Assembly (NCBI RefSeq): GCF_018842675.1
Contig: NZ_JAGTWO010000004.1
Span: forward strand, 1,550,001 to 1,614,000
Reading direction: 5' to 3'
Length of the DNA: 64,000 nucleotides
From: Candidatus Pantoea bituminis
GTDB taxonomy: Bacteria; Pseudomonadota; Gammaproteobacteria; Enterobacterales; Enterobacteriaceae
The notes beneath the pieces are model-generated. The model did no database searches, was not told where the DNA came from, and saw nothing but the letters and a program-made list of their open reading frames with translations. Each line of letters starts with the position of its first letter. The first letter of the stretch is position 1. The position numbers and the translations under genes are program-made. Below are positions 53,536 to 64,000 of the stretch, one piece after another.

Positions 53536-54481
53536 ATGTTACATAAAAAAAGGGTCGCTTCTTCGCCTTTTCTGCCTTCTCCTTAGCGGCTGCAATGTCG
53601 CTTCCTGCCCACGCTAATATCGTTGCCTCAATCAAGCCTGTGGGGTTTATTGCTGCGGCCATTGCCGAAGGTGTGACGCCCGTTGATGTTTTGCTGCCAG
53701 ATGGCGCATCAGAACACGATTATGCTTTACGCCCCTCTGATGCAAAACGCTTAAAAAACGCGGACTTAGTGGTTTGGGTCGGCCCTGACATGGAAGCGTT
53801 TATGAGCAAATCAGCGGCAGAATTACCTGCTAAAAAAATCTCGAAATTGTCGATATACAAGGAGTTAGTGCGTTATTGATTAGCGGTGATGATGAAGATG
53901 AGCACCACGAACAAAATAAATCTGAAGATCAAGACTCGTCTCACCATCATCATGATCACGGACAATATAATATGCACGTGTGGATGTCCCCAGAGATAGC
54001 AAGGAAAACCGCGGTTGCAATCCATGGAAAATTATTGGAACTTATGCCGCAAGATAAAGCCAAACTTGACGCCAACCTGCAGCAGTTTGAGACAGAATTG
54101 GCGGACACGGACAAACGCATTGGCGCGCAACTCGCACCGGTCAGGAACCAAGGGTATTACGTCTTTCACGACGCTTACACTTACTTTGAGAAACACTACG
54201 GACTTTCGCCCACTGGGCATTTTACCGTAAATCCTGAGATCCAACCGGGCGCACAGCGTTTACATCAAATACGAACACAGTTGGTTGAGCAAAAGGCCGT
54301 TTGCGTCTTTGCTGAGCCACAATTCAGGCCGGCAGTCATCGATGCTGTTGCCCGGGGAACGCAGGTGCGTAAAGGCACACTCGACCCATTAGGCACAGAC
54401 ATCAGCTTATCAAAAGACAGCTATATGAAATTTCTCTTACAGCTGTCAAGCCAGTATGAGACCTGCCTGAAAGGAGCTTAG
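53536..54481 (+). CDS. znuA: Periplasmic zinc-binding protein ZnuA (two frameshifts)
   Basis: ZnuA captures zinc in the periplasm and delivers it to ZnuB. Zinc ligands are seen as the His of [27 protein letters not shown] and the C-terminal Asp/Glu region; a His/Asp/Glu-rich loop ([19 protein letters not shown]) lies in the middle. Two breaks occur. Adding one A to the A7 run at 53545-53551 joins [16 protein letters not shown] to the rest of the signal peptide. Adding one A to the A7 run at 53832-53838 gives [21 protein letters not shown], which aligns without gaps to the E. coli segment VTIAQLEDVKPLL. The corrected product has 315 residues (E. coli 310). Confidence 0.91.
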
Positions 54482-54496
54482 AGGAAAAGGTAAAAA

Positions 54497-55828
54497 GTGC
54501 AGCAGTTAGCCCGCTCTGTCGCCCTCGCATTTAATAATTTGCCGCGCCCCCACCGCGTAATGCTGGGTTCATTAACTGTTGTGACATTGGCCGTCGCCGT
54601 GTGGCGGCCTTATGTCTACCATCCTACCGATGATGTGATGCCGATTGTTCGAACCATTGAGTTGGACAAAAACGAGCTTCGCACGTTGTTACCGGAAGCC
54701 AGTGAGCCGATTGATCAAAGCACACCAGAACCGGATGATGAATTGCCAGCGGACGACATCGATAAAGATGTCCCTGAAACCAGCGGTGTCCACGAATACA
54801 CCGTTTCTTCTGGCGATACATTGAGTAGTGCCCTTAATCAATACGGAATCGATATTAGTAATATCAACGCATTGGTGAGCAGCGATAGCGATCTGCGAAA
54901 TTTACAAGTGGGCCAGCAACTTAGCTGGACGCTGGCCGATGATGGCAGCCTGAAAACGTTGTCTTGGGAAATTTCTCGTCGTGAAACCCGCACCTATGAG
55001 CTTACCGATACAGGTGGCTTTAAGATGCAGTCTGAAATGCAGAAGGGCGAATGGCGAAACAACGTATTGCAAGGTGAAGTGCGGGGTAGCTTTGCCGCCA
55101 GCGCACAGCGTGCTGGCTTAAGCAGCAGCGAAACCAGCGCCGTAATTAAAGCACTGCAATGGCAAATGGATTTCCGCAAACTGCGTGCAGGCGATCAGTT
55201 CAGCGTATTAATGTCGCGTGAAATGCTGGATGGCAAAAGTGCGCAAAGTCAGCTGTTGGGCGTGCGTTTGCGCTCGGGTGGTAAAGATTATTACGCTTTC
55301 CGTGCAGAAGACGGCAAGTTTTATGATCGTAATGCATCTGGCCTTGCTCGTGGGTTTATGCGTTTTCCAACCGTTAAACAGTATCGCGTTTCATCGAACT
55401 TCAACCCACGTCGTTTGAATCCGGTCACGGGGCGCGTCGCACCGCATAAAGGCGTCGATTTTGCTCTGCCAATCGGTACGCCAGTGCTGGCGGTAGGCGA
55501 TGGTGAAATTGTTGTCGCGAAGAACGGTGGTGCAGCAGGTAACTATGTGGCGATTCGCCATGGTCGTCAGTATATGACGCGCTACATGCACATGAAGAAA
55601 GTGCTGGTGAAACCAGGGCAAAAAGTGAAGCGTGGCGACCGTATCGGTTTGTCAGGTAACACGGGACGCTCAACCGGCCCACACCTGCATTTCGAAATCT
55701 GGATCAACAACCAGGCGGTCAATCCTCTGACGGCGAAACTGCCGCGTATGGAAGGATTGACCGGCAAAGAGCGCACCCAGTACATGGCTCAGGTAAAATC
55801 CTGGCAGCCTCAGTTGGGACTTAAGTAA
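54497..55828 (+). CDS. mepM: Murein DD-endopeptidase MepM
   Basis: MepM cuts peptide cross-links in peptidoglycan to allow insertion of new material. The 443-residue product has one N-terminal helix (about residues 20-38), an acidic linker, an OapA/LysM-like region (HEYTVSSGDTLSSALNQYG) and a C-terminal M23 peptidase domain with zinc ligands in HKGVDFALP and HLHFEIW plus YMHM. The start is GTG at 54497 preceded by AGGAAAAGG. E. coli MepM (440 residues) also follows znuA and precedes lpxM. Confidence 0.96.
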   Translation: MQQLARSVALAFNNLPRPHRVMLGSLTVVTLAVAVWRPYVYHPTDDVMPIVRTIELDKNELRTLLPEASEPIDQSTPEPDDELPADDIDKDVPETSGVHEYTVSSGDTLSSALNQYGIDISNINALVSSDSDLRNLQVGQQLSWTLADDGSLKTLSWEISRRETRTYELTDTGGFKMQSEMQKGEWRNNVLQGEVRGSFAASAQRAGLSSSETSAVIKALQWQMDFRKLRAGDQFSVLMSREMLDGKSAQSQLLGVRLRSGGKDYYAFRAEDGKFYDRNASGLARGFMRFPTVKQYRVSSNFNPRRLNPVTGRVAPHKGVDFALPIGTPVLAVGDGEIVVAKNGGAAGNYVAIRHGRQYMTRYMHMKKVLVKPGQKVKRGDRIGLSGNTGRSTGPHLHFEIWINNQAVNPLTAKLPRMEGLTGKERTQYMAQVKSWQPQLGLK

Positions 55829-55853
55829 GCGTTTTTTGAGCAGGAATGCGAAA

Positions 55854-55881
55854 AACCGACGGTTATTCCGTCGGTTTTTTC
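55854..55881 (+). terminator. Rho-independent terminator of mepM
   Basis: AACCGACGG and CCGTCGGTT form a 9-bp stem with a five-base loop, flanked by A residues on the left and TTTT on the right. Confidence 0.93.
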
Positions 55882-55954
55882 ATATCTGGTGCGGGATGAT
55901 TGCAAATTTGCACGTCGCCACTATCATTAGCCGGTCATTGATTGAGGCGAGTGC

Positions 55955-56937
55955 ATGGAAACCCGTAAAAAAATAACATCGAGTTTATTCCCGTTTTTGA
56001 ACGTTCATTTCTCAAACCTAAATACTGGGGCAATTGGCTGGGGATTGGTGCCTTAGCGGGTATGGCGATGTTACCTGCCAAAGTGCGCGATCCTATCCTG
56101 GGTAAATTAGGGCGGTTCACGGGTAAACTTGCTAAAGGCGCGCGGCGCCGTGCCTTGATCAATCTCTATTACTGCTTTCCAGAATTGAGTGAAGAACAGC
56201 GCGCTGAAATTGTTGATCGCATGTTTGCCACTGCGCCTCAAGCCATGGCCATGATGGCAGAGCTCGCCATACGTGGCCCGGGACGTGTTCATCAGCGGGT
56301 TGAATGGCATGGTCGTGAAATTATCGACCAGATGCAGGCTGAAAAGCAGAATGTGATTTTACTCGTACCACACGGTTGGGCGGTGGACATTCCTGCGATG
56401 CTGCTGGCTTCAGAAGGCCAACCGATGGCAGCCATGTTCCACAATCAAAGTGATCCTTTGCTGGATTACGTCTGGAACAGTGTGCGTCGTCGCTTTGGTG
56501 GTCGTCTGCATGCACGCAACGACGGCATTAAACCTTTTATCGGTTCGGTGCGTCAGGGTTATTGGGGCTATTATCTTCCCGATCAGGATCACGGCGCTGA
56601 GCACAGCGAGTTTGTCGACTTTTTTGGCACCTATAAAGCGACGTTACCGGCCGTTGGCCGCCTGATGAAAGTGTGTCGGGCACGTGTGGTGCCGCTGTTC
56701 CCGGTTTATAACGAAAAGACCCATAAACTGGAAATCTATGTACGCCCGCCAATGGATGATTTACTCGACGCAGATGACTACCATCTGGCGCGCCAGATGA
56801 ATGAAGAAGTCGAAGTATTCGTTCGACCGCATCCAGAACAATATACGTGGATTTTGAAGCTGCTTAAAACGCGCAAAGAGGGCGATATTGAACCTTACCA
56901 GCGCGATGAGCTTTATCCTCGTCATCCTCGAAAGTAA
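55955..56937 (+). CDS. lpxM: Lipid A myristoyltransferase LpxM (N-terminal frameshift)
   Basis: LpxM adds the last (myristoyl) chain to Kdo2-lipid A at the inner membrane. It has the acyltransferase HxxxxD-type region [14 protein letters not shown] and the conserved [25 protein letters not shown] and [22 protein letters not shown] segments. The start is ATG at 55955 with GAGG seven bases upstream. After METRKK the frame breaks; adding one A to the A7 run at 55967-55973 gives [19 protein letters not shown], matching the E. coli N-terminus, and a 327-residue product (E. coli 323). Without correction the only remaining start is at 56062, which would lose the first membrane-facing segment. Confidence 0.92.
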
Positions 56938-56941
56938 CAAA

Positions 56942-56961
56942 AAGGCCGCTGTTGCGGCCTT
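56942..56961. terminator. Terminator between lpxM and mdfA-like gene
   Basis: AAGGCCGC and GCGGCCTT form an 8-bp stem with loop TGTT. On the minus strand a TTTTT run follows, so it best serves the exporter gene; on the plus strand the following bases are only moderately T-rich. Confidence 0.75.
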
Positions 56962-56974
56962 CCTCTCAAGAAGC

Positions 56975-58207
56975 TTATAGAGAAGTCACCTGAGCACGTT
57001 TTTTACGTTCTCGCAGAAACAGCGTGACTAATCCAAACCACAGCACACCGCTAATAAAATTGATCAGGCTAAACCAAGGCGTGCCGCCGCTGAAATAGCC
57101 ACTTTTCGCCAGCTCAATGCCGATAGCCAGCGTCATGATGCTGATCATTCCAAGCATTGCTGCCACGCTGCCTTTGCCCTCGCTGCTGGCGTAAAGCGTT
57201 AAGCGATACAAACCCGCGTTAACCATGCCTGCACCAAATGCATATAGGCTCAGACCAGCGGTCAGGAACAAATAGCTGTGGCTGTTTAGCAGGCTTGCCA
57301 GTAAAGCGATGCTCAATCCAATAAGAATCGGCCAGGCGGCAAATTTTACCGGTTGCTCGATAGGCACTCGTCCTGCCAGCTTGCTCAGCGTCAGGTTTCC
57401 CGCAATCATTGCCAGGAAAACAGGCAGTTGCAGCAATGCGTATTGCATACGCGATAAGCCTTCGTCGTGCATTAAAATCACCGGCGACAAGGCAACCCAC
57501 GTCAGGATCGGAATAAACACTAATCCAATAGCAAACGAGCCATACATCACCTGACGATCTTTCGCCAGCCGCGCATAGCTGCGGGCCAGATTAGGCAACG
57601 CCACGGAGTGGCTGCGATCGCCTGCGGTTTCTGGCATAACACGCCACAACACCACAAAAGCCAGAATGCTGCAGGCTGCAAACAGCCAAAACATGCTGCG
57701 CCAGCTGCCAACCGTTAACCATGCGGCTCCGGCTAAAGGACCCGCCAGTGGCGCAAGCAGCGCGACATTAGCCATCAGCGCCATCATGCGCACCGCTAAC
57801 GCCTCATCAAATGCTTCCTGAATGGCGGCATAGCCCACCGCGCCAATGAAGCAAAGGCTAATACCCTGCACAAAGCGCAGGCTAACGAATTGCGTAATAT
57901 TGTCGACCCAAGTAGTTAAAATACAGGCAGCAGCAAAAAACAGAATGCCAAATAACATGACGGGACGACGGCCAAACTTGTCTGACAGCGGTCCCAGCAG
58001 CCATTGCAGCACGACGCCGCCCATTAAATAGGCTGTTAATGAAGTAGACACCCATTCTGGGCCGACGTTGAATTCGTTTGTCACGATCAGCATGCCGGGC
58101 TGAATCATGTCATGCGCAATATAGGTGGCAAATTCAAACAGAACCAACGCCAACGGAAACAGCAATATGCGTCCGCTCAATTGGCTGATGGGTTTAAAGC
58201 GGGCCAT
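56975..58207 (-). CDS. mdfA: MdfA-like multidrug efflux MFS transporter
   Basis: The 410-residue protein, the same length as E. coli MdfA, has twelve hydrophobic helices. It keeps the acidic pair of MdfA helix 1 (FEFATYIAHDMIQPG, matching Glu26 and Asp34) and the MFS motif A GPLSDKFGRRPVM, followed by FVQGISLCFIGAVGYAAIQEAF. MdfA exports lipophilic cations and some neutral drugs by proton antiport. Identity over the second half is lower, so it may be a close relative and not the exact orthologue. It sits between lpxM and pykA, with its own terminator. Confidence 0.8.
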   Translation of the reverse strand: MARFKPISQLSGRILLFPLALVLFEFATYIAHDMIQPGMLIVTNEFNVGPEWVSTSLTAYLMGGVVLQWLLGPLSDKFGRRPVMLFGILFFAAACILTTWVDNITQFVSLRFVQGISLCFIGAVGYAAIQEAFDEALAVRMMALMANVALLAPLAGPLAGAAWLTVGSWRSMFWLFAACSILAFVVLWRVMPETAGDRSHSVALPNLARSYARLAKDRQVMYGSFAIGLVFIPILTWVALSPVILMHDEGLSRMQYALLQLPVFLAMIAGNLTLSKLAGRVPIEQPVKFAAWPILIGLSIALLASLLNSHSYLFLTAGLSLYAFGAGMVNAGLYRLTLYASSEGKGSVAAMLGMISIMTLAIGIELAKSGYFSGGTPWFSLINFISGVLWFGLVTLFLRERKKRAQVTSL

Positions 58208-58225
58208 CTGGCCTCCTTGTCAGAA

Positions 58226-58257
58226 AAATAAAAACGCGACTGCCAGGCAGTCGCGTT
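58226..58257 (-). terminator. Rho-independent terminator of pykA
   Basis: On the minus strand ACGCGACTGCC and GGCAGTCGCGT form a strong stem followed by TTTTATTTTT. It lies about 40 bases after the pykA stop. Confidence 0.88.
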
Positions 58258-58293
58258 GTCCATCATACTAAAGCCGCTGTCAGGTGCGTGAAA

Positions 58294-59736
58294 TTAATCC
58301 ACGCGCAGAATACGACTGGTATTGGTGGTGCCGGTGGTGCTCATCACATCGCCTTGAGTCACAATCACCAAATCGCCTGAAACAAGGAAGCCCTTGTCGC
58401 GCAGCAGGTTTACCGCATCATGCGCAGCAGCAACGCCGTCGTTGTTGCTGTCGAAAAACACAGGCGTGACACCGCGATAAAGCGCGGTCAGATTCAACGT
58501 ACGCTCGTGACGTGACATGGCAAAGATCGGCAGGCCAGAAGTTATACGTGATGTCATTAATGGCGTACGGCCCGATTCGGTCATGGTGATAATAGCGGTT
58601 ACACCTTGCAAATGGTTTGCTGCGTACATTGAAGACATGGCAATCGCTTCTTCAATGTTGTCAAACTGCACTTCTAAACGGTGTTTAGAAACGTTAACGC
58701 TGGGGATTTTTTCTGCGCCTAAGCAGACTTTTGCCATTGCAGAAACGGTTTCAGCTGGATACTGCCCAGCCGCGGTTTCTGCTGAAAGCATCACTGCATC
58801 CGTTCCATCCAATACGGCATTGGCAACGTCCATAACTTCTGCGCGAGTCGGCATTGGATTAGTGATCATCGATTCCATCATCTGAGTTGCGGTGATGATG
58901 GTACGGTTCAGCTGACGAGCACGGCGAATCAAGGCTTTTTGAATACCGACCAGTTCTGGATCGCCGATCTCCACACCGAGGTCGCCACGCGCAACCATCA
59001 CGACGTCAGACGCCAAAATGATATCATCCATCGCTTCCTGGCTTGCTACGGCTTCAGCTCGCTCAACTTTAGCCACCAGCTTCGCTTCACAGCCCGCATC
59101 GCGTGCCAGACGGCGCGCGTAGTTCATGTCTTCGCCACTGCGAGGGAACGACACGGCGAGGTAATCGACGTTAATTTTTGCTGCAGTAATAATGTCTGCT
59201 TTGTCTTTCTCGGTCAGCGCTTCTGCTGACAGACCGCCGCCCAGCTTATTAATGCCTTTATTGTTGGACAGTGGGCCGCCAACCGTGACTTCGGTAAACA
59301 CTTTCATGTCCTGAACTTCGAGGACTTTCAACTGCACACGACCATCATCAAGCAGCAGGATATCGCCAGGCACCACGTCGGCAGGCAAGCCTTTATAGTC
59401 GATGCCAACACGCTCTTTATCGCCTTCGCCTTTGCTCAGATTAGCGTCAAGCAAGAAGCGATCGCCAATGTTCAGGAAAACTTTGCCTTCTTTGAAGGTA
59501 GATACGCGAATTTTCGGGCCTTGCAGGTCGCCCAGAATGGCCACATGGCGACCCAATTTGGCGGCAATTTCACGCACTTTATCGGCGCGCATTTGGTGAT
59601 CTTCTGGCGTGCCGTGGGAGAAGTTGAGTCGCACAACGTTTGCGCCAGCAGCAATGATTTTTTCGAGGTTATTATCGCGATCAGTCGCTGGGCCGAGGGT
59701 TGTTACGATCTTGGTTCTTCTGAGACGTCTTGACAT
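58294..59736 (-). CDS. pykA: Pyruvate kinase II PykA
   Basis: PykA converts phosphoenolpyruvate and ADP to pyruvate and ATP. The 480-residue product has [38 protein letters not shown], the active-site region [12 protein letters not shown] and ATQMMESMI, and matches E. coli PykA (AMP-activated type) in length and N-terminus. The ATG at 59736 is preceded by AACGGAG seven bases away. A CRP-like site lies upstream. HexR, encoded just before it, controls central carbon genes in related bacteria. Confidence 0.96.
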   Translation of the reverse strand: MSRRLRRTKIVTTLGPATDRDNNLEKIIAAGANVVRLNFSHGTPEDHQMRADKVREIAAKLGRHVAILGDLQGPKIRVSTFKEGKVFLNIGDRFLLDANLSKGEGDKERVGIDYKGLPADVVPGDILLLDDGRVQLKVLEVQDMKVFTEVTVGGPLSNNKGINKLGGGLSAEALTEKDKADIITAAKINVDYLAVSFPRSGEDMNYARRLARDAGCEAKLVAKVERAEAVASQEAMDDIILASDVVMVARGDLGVEIGDPELVGIQKALIRRARQLNRTIITATQMMESMITNPMPTRAEVMDVANAVLDGTDAVMLSAETAAGQYPAETVSAMAKVCLGAEKIPSVNVSKHRLEVQFDNIEEAIAMSSMYAANHLQGVTAIITMTESGRTPLMTSRITSGLPIFAMSRHERTLNLTALYRGVTPVFFDSNNDGVAAAHDAVNLLRDKGFLVSGDLVIVTQGDVMSTTGTTNTSRILRVD

Positions 59737-59813
59737 GAAGGACTCCGTTAACAATTTAGCATGTCCCTTCGTTTGGACACGGTGTGGTCATTTATTCTAT
59801 ATGATCGACAGGG

Positions 59814-59841
59814 TGTGATACGACTCACATTGTAAATGTGA
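59814..59841. promoter_or_regulatory. CRP-like site overlapping a second palindrome upstream of pykA
   Basis: TGTGATACGACTCACA (59814-59829) has both perfect CRP half-sites with a six-base spacer, centred about 85 bp before the pykA start. Its right half is shared with a second perfect palindrome, TCACATTGTAAATGTGA (59825-59841), of unknown binder. Both lie in the 116-bp gap between hexR and pykA. Confidence 0.5.
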
Positions 59842-59852
59842 TGTTAATTTTT

Positions 59853-60722
59853 TTATGAGGCGTCTTTATCCAGCCGAAGCGGCTTGTCATAACGCGACTC
59901 TTTTAAAGCGTCTTTTACCCTTTTTAGATTTTCACGGAACGGCGTACCGCGCTCCAGTGTAAATCCGGTGGCTAAAACATCGATCACGGTTAACTGCGCC
60001 AGGCGTGACACCATCGGCAAATAAACATCAGTATCTTCCGGTACATCAAGCACCAGCGCCAGCGTAGCGTGCTGGGCAAGAGGTGAGTCAGGAGAGGTGA
60101 TGGCAATCACTGTGGAACCGTTTACACGCGCCAGGCGAGCCAGTTCTACCATATTTTTTGTGCGTCCAGTATGTGAAATGAGAACAAACACTTCGTCCAC
60201 ACGACTATTTATGCAACTCATGCGCTGGATCACAATATCTTCCGACCAGATGACGGGCAAATTAAAGCGCAGAAATTTACTGAATGCGTCATGGGCTACC
60301 ACCGCAGAAGCGCCGAGACCAAAGAACGCCACTTTATGCGCTTTAGTCAGATGCAGCACCGCCTGATGAATTGCGGCCATATCCAACTGATTGCGCACGC
60401 GTTGCAAACCCGCGAGGGCGGAGTCAAAAATCTTATGGCTGTAGCTTTCAACATCGTCGTTCTCTTCGACATCATGGCTCACCCAGCTGTGACCTTTAGC
60501 CAGACTTTGCGCCAGGTGCAGTTTAAAGTCGGGAAAACCGCGCGTACCCAAGCGATGACAAAAACGGTTCACCGTGGGTTCACTGACGTCAGCGGCTCGC
60601 GCCAGCGTGGCGATGCTGGAATGAATAGCATCCTGTGGCGCAGCAAGAATTTGTTCGGCTACTTTGCGTTCAGATTTGCTTAGCGCAGCCAGCTGCGCCC
60701 TGATTTTATCCAGCATATTCAT
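59853..60722 (-). CDS. hexR: Transcriptional regulator HexR
   Basis: HexR is an RpiR-family regulator of glucose catabolism genes (zwf, edd-eda and others) that senses 2-keto-3-deoxy-6-phosphogluconate. The 289-residue product has an N-terminal helix-turn-helix (ARAADVSEPTVNRFCHRLG) and a C-terminal sugar-isomerase domain (VAFFGLGASAVVAHDA, VFVLISHTGRTKN, AITSPDSPLA). Length equals E. coli HexR. It is divergent from zwf, the usual enterobacterial layout. Confidence 0.96.
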   Translation of the reverse strand: MNMLDKIRAQLAALSKSERKVAEQILAAPQDAIHSSIATLARAADVSEPTVNRFCHRLGTRGFPDFKLHLAQSLAKGHSWVSHDVEENDDVESYSHKIFDSALAGLQRVRNQLDMAAIHQAVLHLTKAHKVAFFGLGASAVVAHDAFSKFLRFNLPVIWSEDIVIQRMSCINSRVDEVFVLISHTGRTKNMVELARLARVNGSTVIAITSPDSPLAQHATLALVLDVPEDTDVYLPMVSRLAQLTVIDVLATGFTLERGTPFRENLKRVKDALKESRYDKPLRLDKDAS

Positions 60723-61091
60723 AACCCAATGAGCGTTATCACTTTTATCGATTTCAATTATTGCTGTCGCTCAAAGCAATTAATAGGGAATATAGCGCGT
60801 TAGCAATAGCAACGACGCAATGTCGGACAAGTTCGGCAGGCATTTTTTTGTCATAATTCACCCCGGATTGGGTTTTGCTCTGACAACATCAGATACAGAA
60901 AAAATCAGGTAAAGCGCACGTGACAACACACGCGCAGGCGCAATCCGGTACAGAGTTAACGCTGTTGACCCCAGCGATCCGGTTTACCTGGCTCGGGGAA
61001 AAAGTACATTGTGCTGAAAGAGAATTACAACATGGACCCGGTTGCTGAGGACGCATCGCCACCGGGTTTATCCTGCAACGAGGAGAGGAAA
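60723..61091. promoter_or_regulatory. hexR-zwf divergent control region
   Basis: No gene is supported in these 369 bp. The region must hold promoters for hexR and zwf. I looked for a HexR palindrome (TGTAATTAAATTACA type) and did not find a convincing one. The open frame upstream of zwf from 61011 is an extension without family support. Confidence 0.5.
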
Positions 61092-62566
61092 ATGGCGGTA
61101 ACACAAACAGCCCAGGCATGCGATCTGGTGATTTTCGGTGCCAAAGGCGATCTTGCACGCCGTAAACTGTTGCCTTCACTGTATCAGCTGGAAAAAGCGG
61201 GTCAGATTCATGAAGAAACTCGCATTATCGGCGTAGGCCGTGCTGAGTGGGATAAAGCGGAATACACCAAAGTCGTTCGTGAAGCGCTCGAAACTTTTAT
61301 GAAAGAGAAGATTGACGAAGCGCTGTGGGATAAGCTTAGCGGCCGTCTCGATTTCTGTAATCTCGATGTGAATGACACCACGCATTTCCCAAAACTGGGC
61401 AAAATGCTCGATCAAAAAATCGTACCACCATCAATTACTTTGCTATGCCACCCAGCACGTTTGGCGCAATTTGTCAGGGCCTCGGTACCGCTAAGCTCAA
61501 TGCCAAACCCGCTCGCGTTGTGATGGAAAAGCCACTCGGCACTTCTCTGGACACCTCGAAAGAAATCAACGACAGCGTGGGCGAGTATTTTGAAGAGAGC
61601 CAGGTTTTCCGTATTGACCATTACCTCGGCAAAGAAACCGTACTCAATCTGCTGGCACTGCGTTTCGCCAACTCTATCTTCGTAAATAACTGGGATAATC
61701 GCACAATCGATCACGTGCAGATTACCGTCGCGGAAGAAGTGGGCATCGAAGGGCGTTGGGGTTACTTCGACAAAGCGGGTCAGATGCGCGACATGATTCA
61801 GAACCACTTGTTGCAGATCCTGACGATGATTGCCATGTCGCCACCTTCTGACCTCAGCGCGGACAGTATTCGCGATGAAAAAGTCAAAGTGTTGCGTTCA
61901 CTTCGCCGTATCGATCAAACCAACGTACGGGACAAAACCGTACGTGGTCAATACACCGCAGGTTTCGTACAAGGTAAAAAAGTGCCGGGTTACCTGGAAG
62001 AAGAGGGTGCCAACAAATCCAGCGCCACTGAAACCTTTGTGGCGATTCGCGTAGATATCGATAACTGGCGCTGGGCGGGCGTGCCGTTCTACCTGCGTAC
62101 CGGTAAGCGTTTGCCAACCAAATGTTCTGAGGTTGTGGTCTATTTCAAAAATCCTGAAATGAACCTGTTTAAAGATTCCTACTCTGAACTGCCACAAAAC
62201 AAACTGACCATTCGTTTGCAGCCGGATGAAGGTGTGGATATCGAGATTCTGAACAAGGTTCCTGGCCTCGATCACAAGCACAAACTGCAGACAACGAAGT
62301 TGGATCTGAGCTACTCCGAAACCTTCAACCAGTCACATTTGGCGGATGCGTATGAACGTTTGCTGCTGGAAACTATGCGCGGCATTCAGGCGCTGTTTGT
62401 ACGTCGCGATGAGGTGGAAGCAGCGTGGACGTGGGTAGATTCGATTATCGACGCATGGGCGGCCGATGGCGACTCCTCCAAGCCTTATCAGGCGGGAACC
62501 TGGGGGCCAGTGGCTTCCGTCGCCATGATTACCCGTGATGGACGCTCGTGGAATGAGTTCGAATAA
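61092..62566 (+). CDS. zwf: Glucose-6-phosphate 1-dehydrogenase Zwf (single frameshift)
   Basis: Zwf oxidises glucose 6-phosphate with NADP, the entry to the pentose phosphate and Entner-Doudoroff routes. It begins [25 protein letters not shown] (nucleotide loop) and contains the active-site RIDHYLGKE and the [15 protein letters not shown] segment. The frame breaks at MLDQK; adding one A to the A6 run at 61414-61419 gives [19 protein letters not shown], matching E. coli, and exactly 491 residues, the E. coli length. The ATG at 61092 follows GGAGAGG. Confidence 0.94.
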
Positions 62567-62578
62567 CTAAAACAAGTT

Positions 62579-62602
62579 GGCCCGCCGCGTGCGGGCCTTT
62601 TT
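62579..62602 (+). terminator. Rho-independent terminator of zwf
   Basis: GGCCCGC and GCGGGCC form a 7-bp GC-rich stem followed by TTTTT, 12 bases after the zwf stop. Confidence 0.92.
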
Positions 62603-62757
62603 GTATCTGGCGTTGCTTCAAATAATTGAACTGGCGTTTCAAAAATCGGTGAGTTCAATGGACGGCCCGGAAGCCAATCATGTATGGTAGTTGCGCTAAT
62701 TCACAGGGTTGTCAAAGTCGGGCGGCTAAATCCGACATTCTCAAGCAAGGGGAAGTG

Positions 62758-63396
62758 ATGAAAAACTGGAAAACGAGTGCAGAACAGATTCTGAAAACCG
62801 GACCTGTTGTCCCGGTTATCGTGGTTAACAAGCTGGAACACGCAGTACCCATGGCGAAAGCGCTGGTGGCGGGCGGTGTGAAAGTATTGGAAGTGACGCT
62901 GCGCACGCCTGTCGCGATGGATGCATTACGCGCGATGATCAAAGAAGTGCCAGACGCGATTGTCGGTGCGGGCACCGTGCTCAACACGCAGCAGCTGCAA
63001 GAAGTGACCGAAGCGGGCGCTCAGTTTGTTATCAGCCCGGGCATTACCGAATCACTGTTGAAAGCAGCGGTGGATGGCCCGGTTCCACTAATTCCGGGTA
63101 TCAGTACCGTCTCTGAATTGATGACTGGCATGGATTATGGTCTGCGCGAATTTAAATTCTTCCCGGCCGAAGCCAATGGCGGCGTGAAAGCGTTACAGGC
63201 AATCAGCGGGCCTTTCCCGCAGGTGCGCTTCTGCCCAACTGGCGGCATCTCGCCGGCCAATTATCGTGACTATTTGGCGCTGAAAAGCGTGTTGTGTATT
63301 GGCGGTTCATGGCTGGTGCCGAACGATGCGCTGGAAGCTGGTGACTGGGATCGTATTACTCAGTTGGCGCGTGAAGCTGTCGAAGGCGCGAAATAA
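62758..63396 (+). CDS. eda: KDPG/KHG aldolase Eda
   Basis: Eda splits 2-keto-3-deoxy-6-phosphogluconate into pyruvate and glyceraldehyde 3-phosphate. The 212-residue product has Glu45 in LEVTLRT, the Schiff-base Lys133 in REFKFFPAE, and the phosphate loop [11 protein letters not shown]. The ATG at 62758 is preceded by AAGGGGAAG and gives the E. coli-like start [12 protein letters not shown]; an upstream frame extension lacks support. edd, usually beside eda in E. coli, is not between zwf and eda here and is not in the window. Confidence 0.96.
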   Translation: MKNWKTSAEQILKTGPVVPVIVVNKLEHAVPMAKALVAGGVKVLEVTLRTPVAMDALRAMIKEVPDAIVGAGTVLNTQQLQEVTEAGAQFVISPGITESLLKAAVDGPVPLIPGISTVSELMTGMDYGLREFKFFPAEANGGVKALQAISGPFPQVRFCPTGGISPANYRDYLALKSVLCIGGSWLVPNDALEAGDWDRITQLAREAVEGAK

Positions 63397-63402
63397 CCGG
63401 CG

Positions 63403-63427
63403 TGCGGTGAGCGCGAAGCTCACCGCA
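63403..63427. terminator. Hairpin between eda and purT
   Basis: TGCGGTGAGC and GCTCACCGCA form a perfect 10-bp stem with a five-base loop between the two convergent genes. No T run follows, so it may act as a transcript-end stabiliser or weak terminator for either strand. Confidence 0.5.
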
Positions 63428-63432
63428 TGGCA

Positions 63433-64000
<568 letters not shown>

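Noticed and set aside
60723..61091. HexR operator upstream of zwf
   Set aside because: No sequence near the TGTAATTAAATTACA palindrome was found by eye.

Overview
The window is a chromosomal segment from a member of the Enterobacterales. It most resembles the Erwiniaceae (Pantoea/Erwinia type): almost every protein can be aligned by eye to its Escherichia coli counterpart and E. coli gene blocks are kept, but they are joined differently and carry non-E. coli insertions. I see no rRNA operon, prophage, transposase gene or CRISPR array. One tRNA gene is present.

Layout. (1) 1-10 kb: putP (proline uptake), efeUOB (iron uptake, behind a Fur box), a short ORF ahead of phoH, phoH, tRNA-Ser(GGA), phoA (behind a possible Pho box), msrA and a flavin reductase. 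(2) 9.9-13.6 kb: the lipid A modification locus, with a pmrR-like 31-residue peptide facing the eptA-basR-basS operon and a PmrA box at each end. (3) 14-16.3 kb: otsB-otsA (trehalose synthesis). (4) 16.3-35.3 kb: the flagellar and chemotaxis block, with a 1-kb regulatory region, flhDC, motAB-cheAW, three tandem chemoreceptor genes, cheRBYZ and flhBAE. (5) 35.3-46.2 kb: argS, a 40-residue membrane peptide, yecM, a MalY/PatB-type lyase, cutC, an unrecognised secreted protein, gldA, a LysE-type exporter, cmoB-cmoA, yecN and yecE. (6) 46.4-57 kb: aspS-nudB-yebC-ruvC, ruvAB (LexA box), znuBC/znuA (Zur box), mepM and lpxM. (7) 57-64 kb: mdfA-like exporter, pykA, hexR, zwf, eda and the 3' part of purT.

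How the genes work together. FlhDC switches on the flagellar cascade, and the receptors, CheA/W/Y/Z/R/B and MotAB form one sensing-to-motor path; FliA-type promoters precede each receptor gene. BasRS would drive eptA and pmrR, which both remodel lipid A phosphates, and lpxM completes lipid A acylation. HexR sits between zwf and pykA, genes of the pathways it normally controls. Divergent znu genes share a Zur operator.

Main caution. Ten genes (efeU, phoA, basR, otsB, flhB, ruvB, znuA, lpxM, zwf, purT) read as frameshifted. All thirteen breaks fit the loss of one base in or beside a short homopolymer, and restoring that base returns each complete gene to nearly its E. coli length. I read this as systematic sequencing or assembly error, not real gene decay. 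I did not find a convincing wholly new system. The most unusual items are the short ORF in register with phoH, the 40-residue basic membrane peptide, the YD-repeat-like secreted protein, a receptor lacking the CheR/CheB tether, and a 160-bp inverted-repeat element before yebC.
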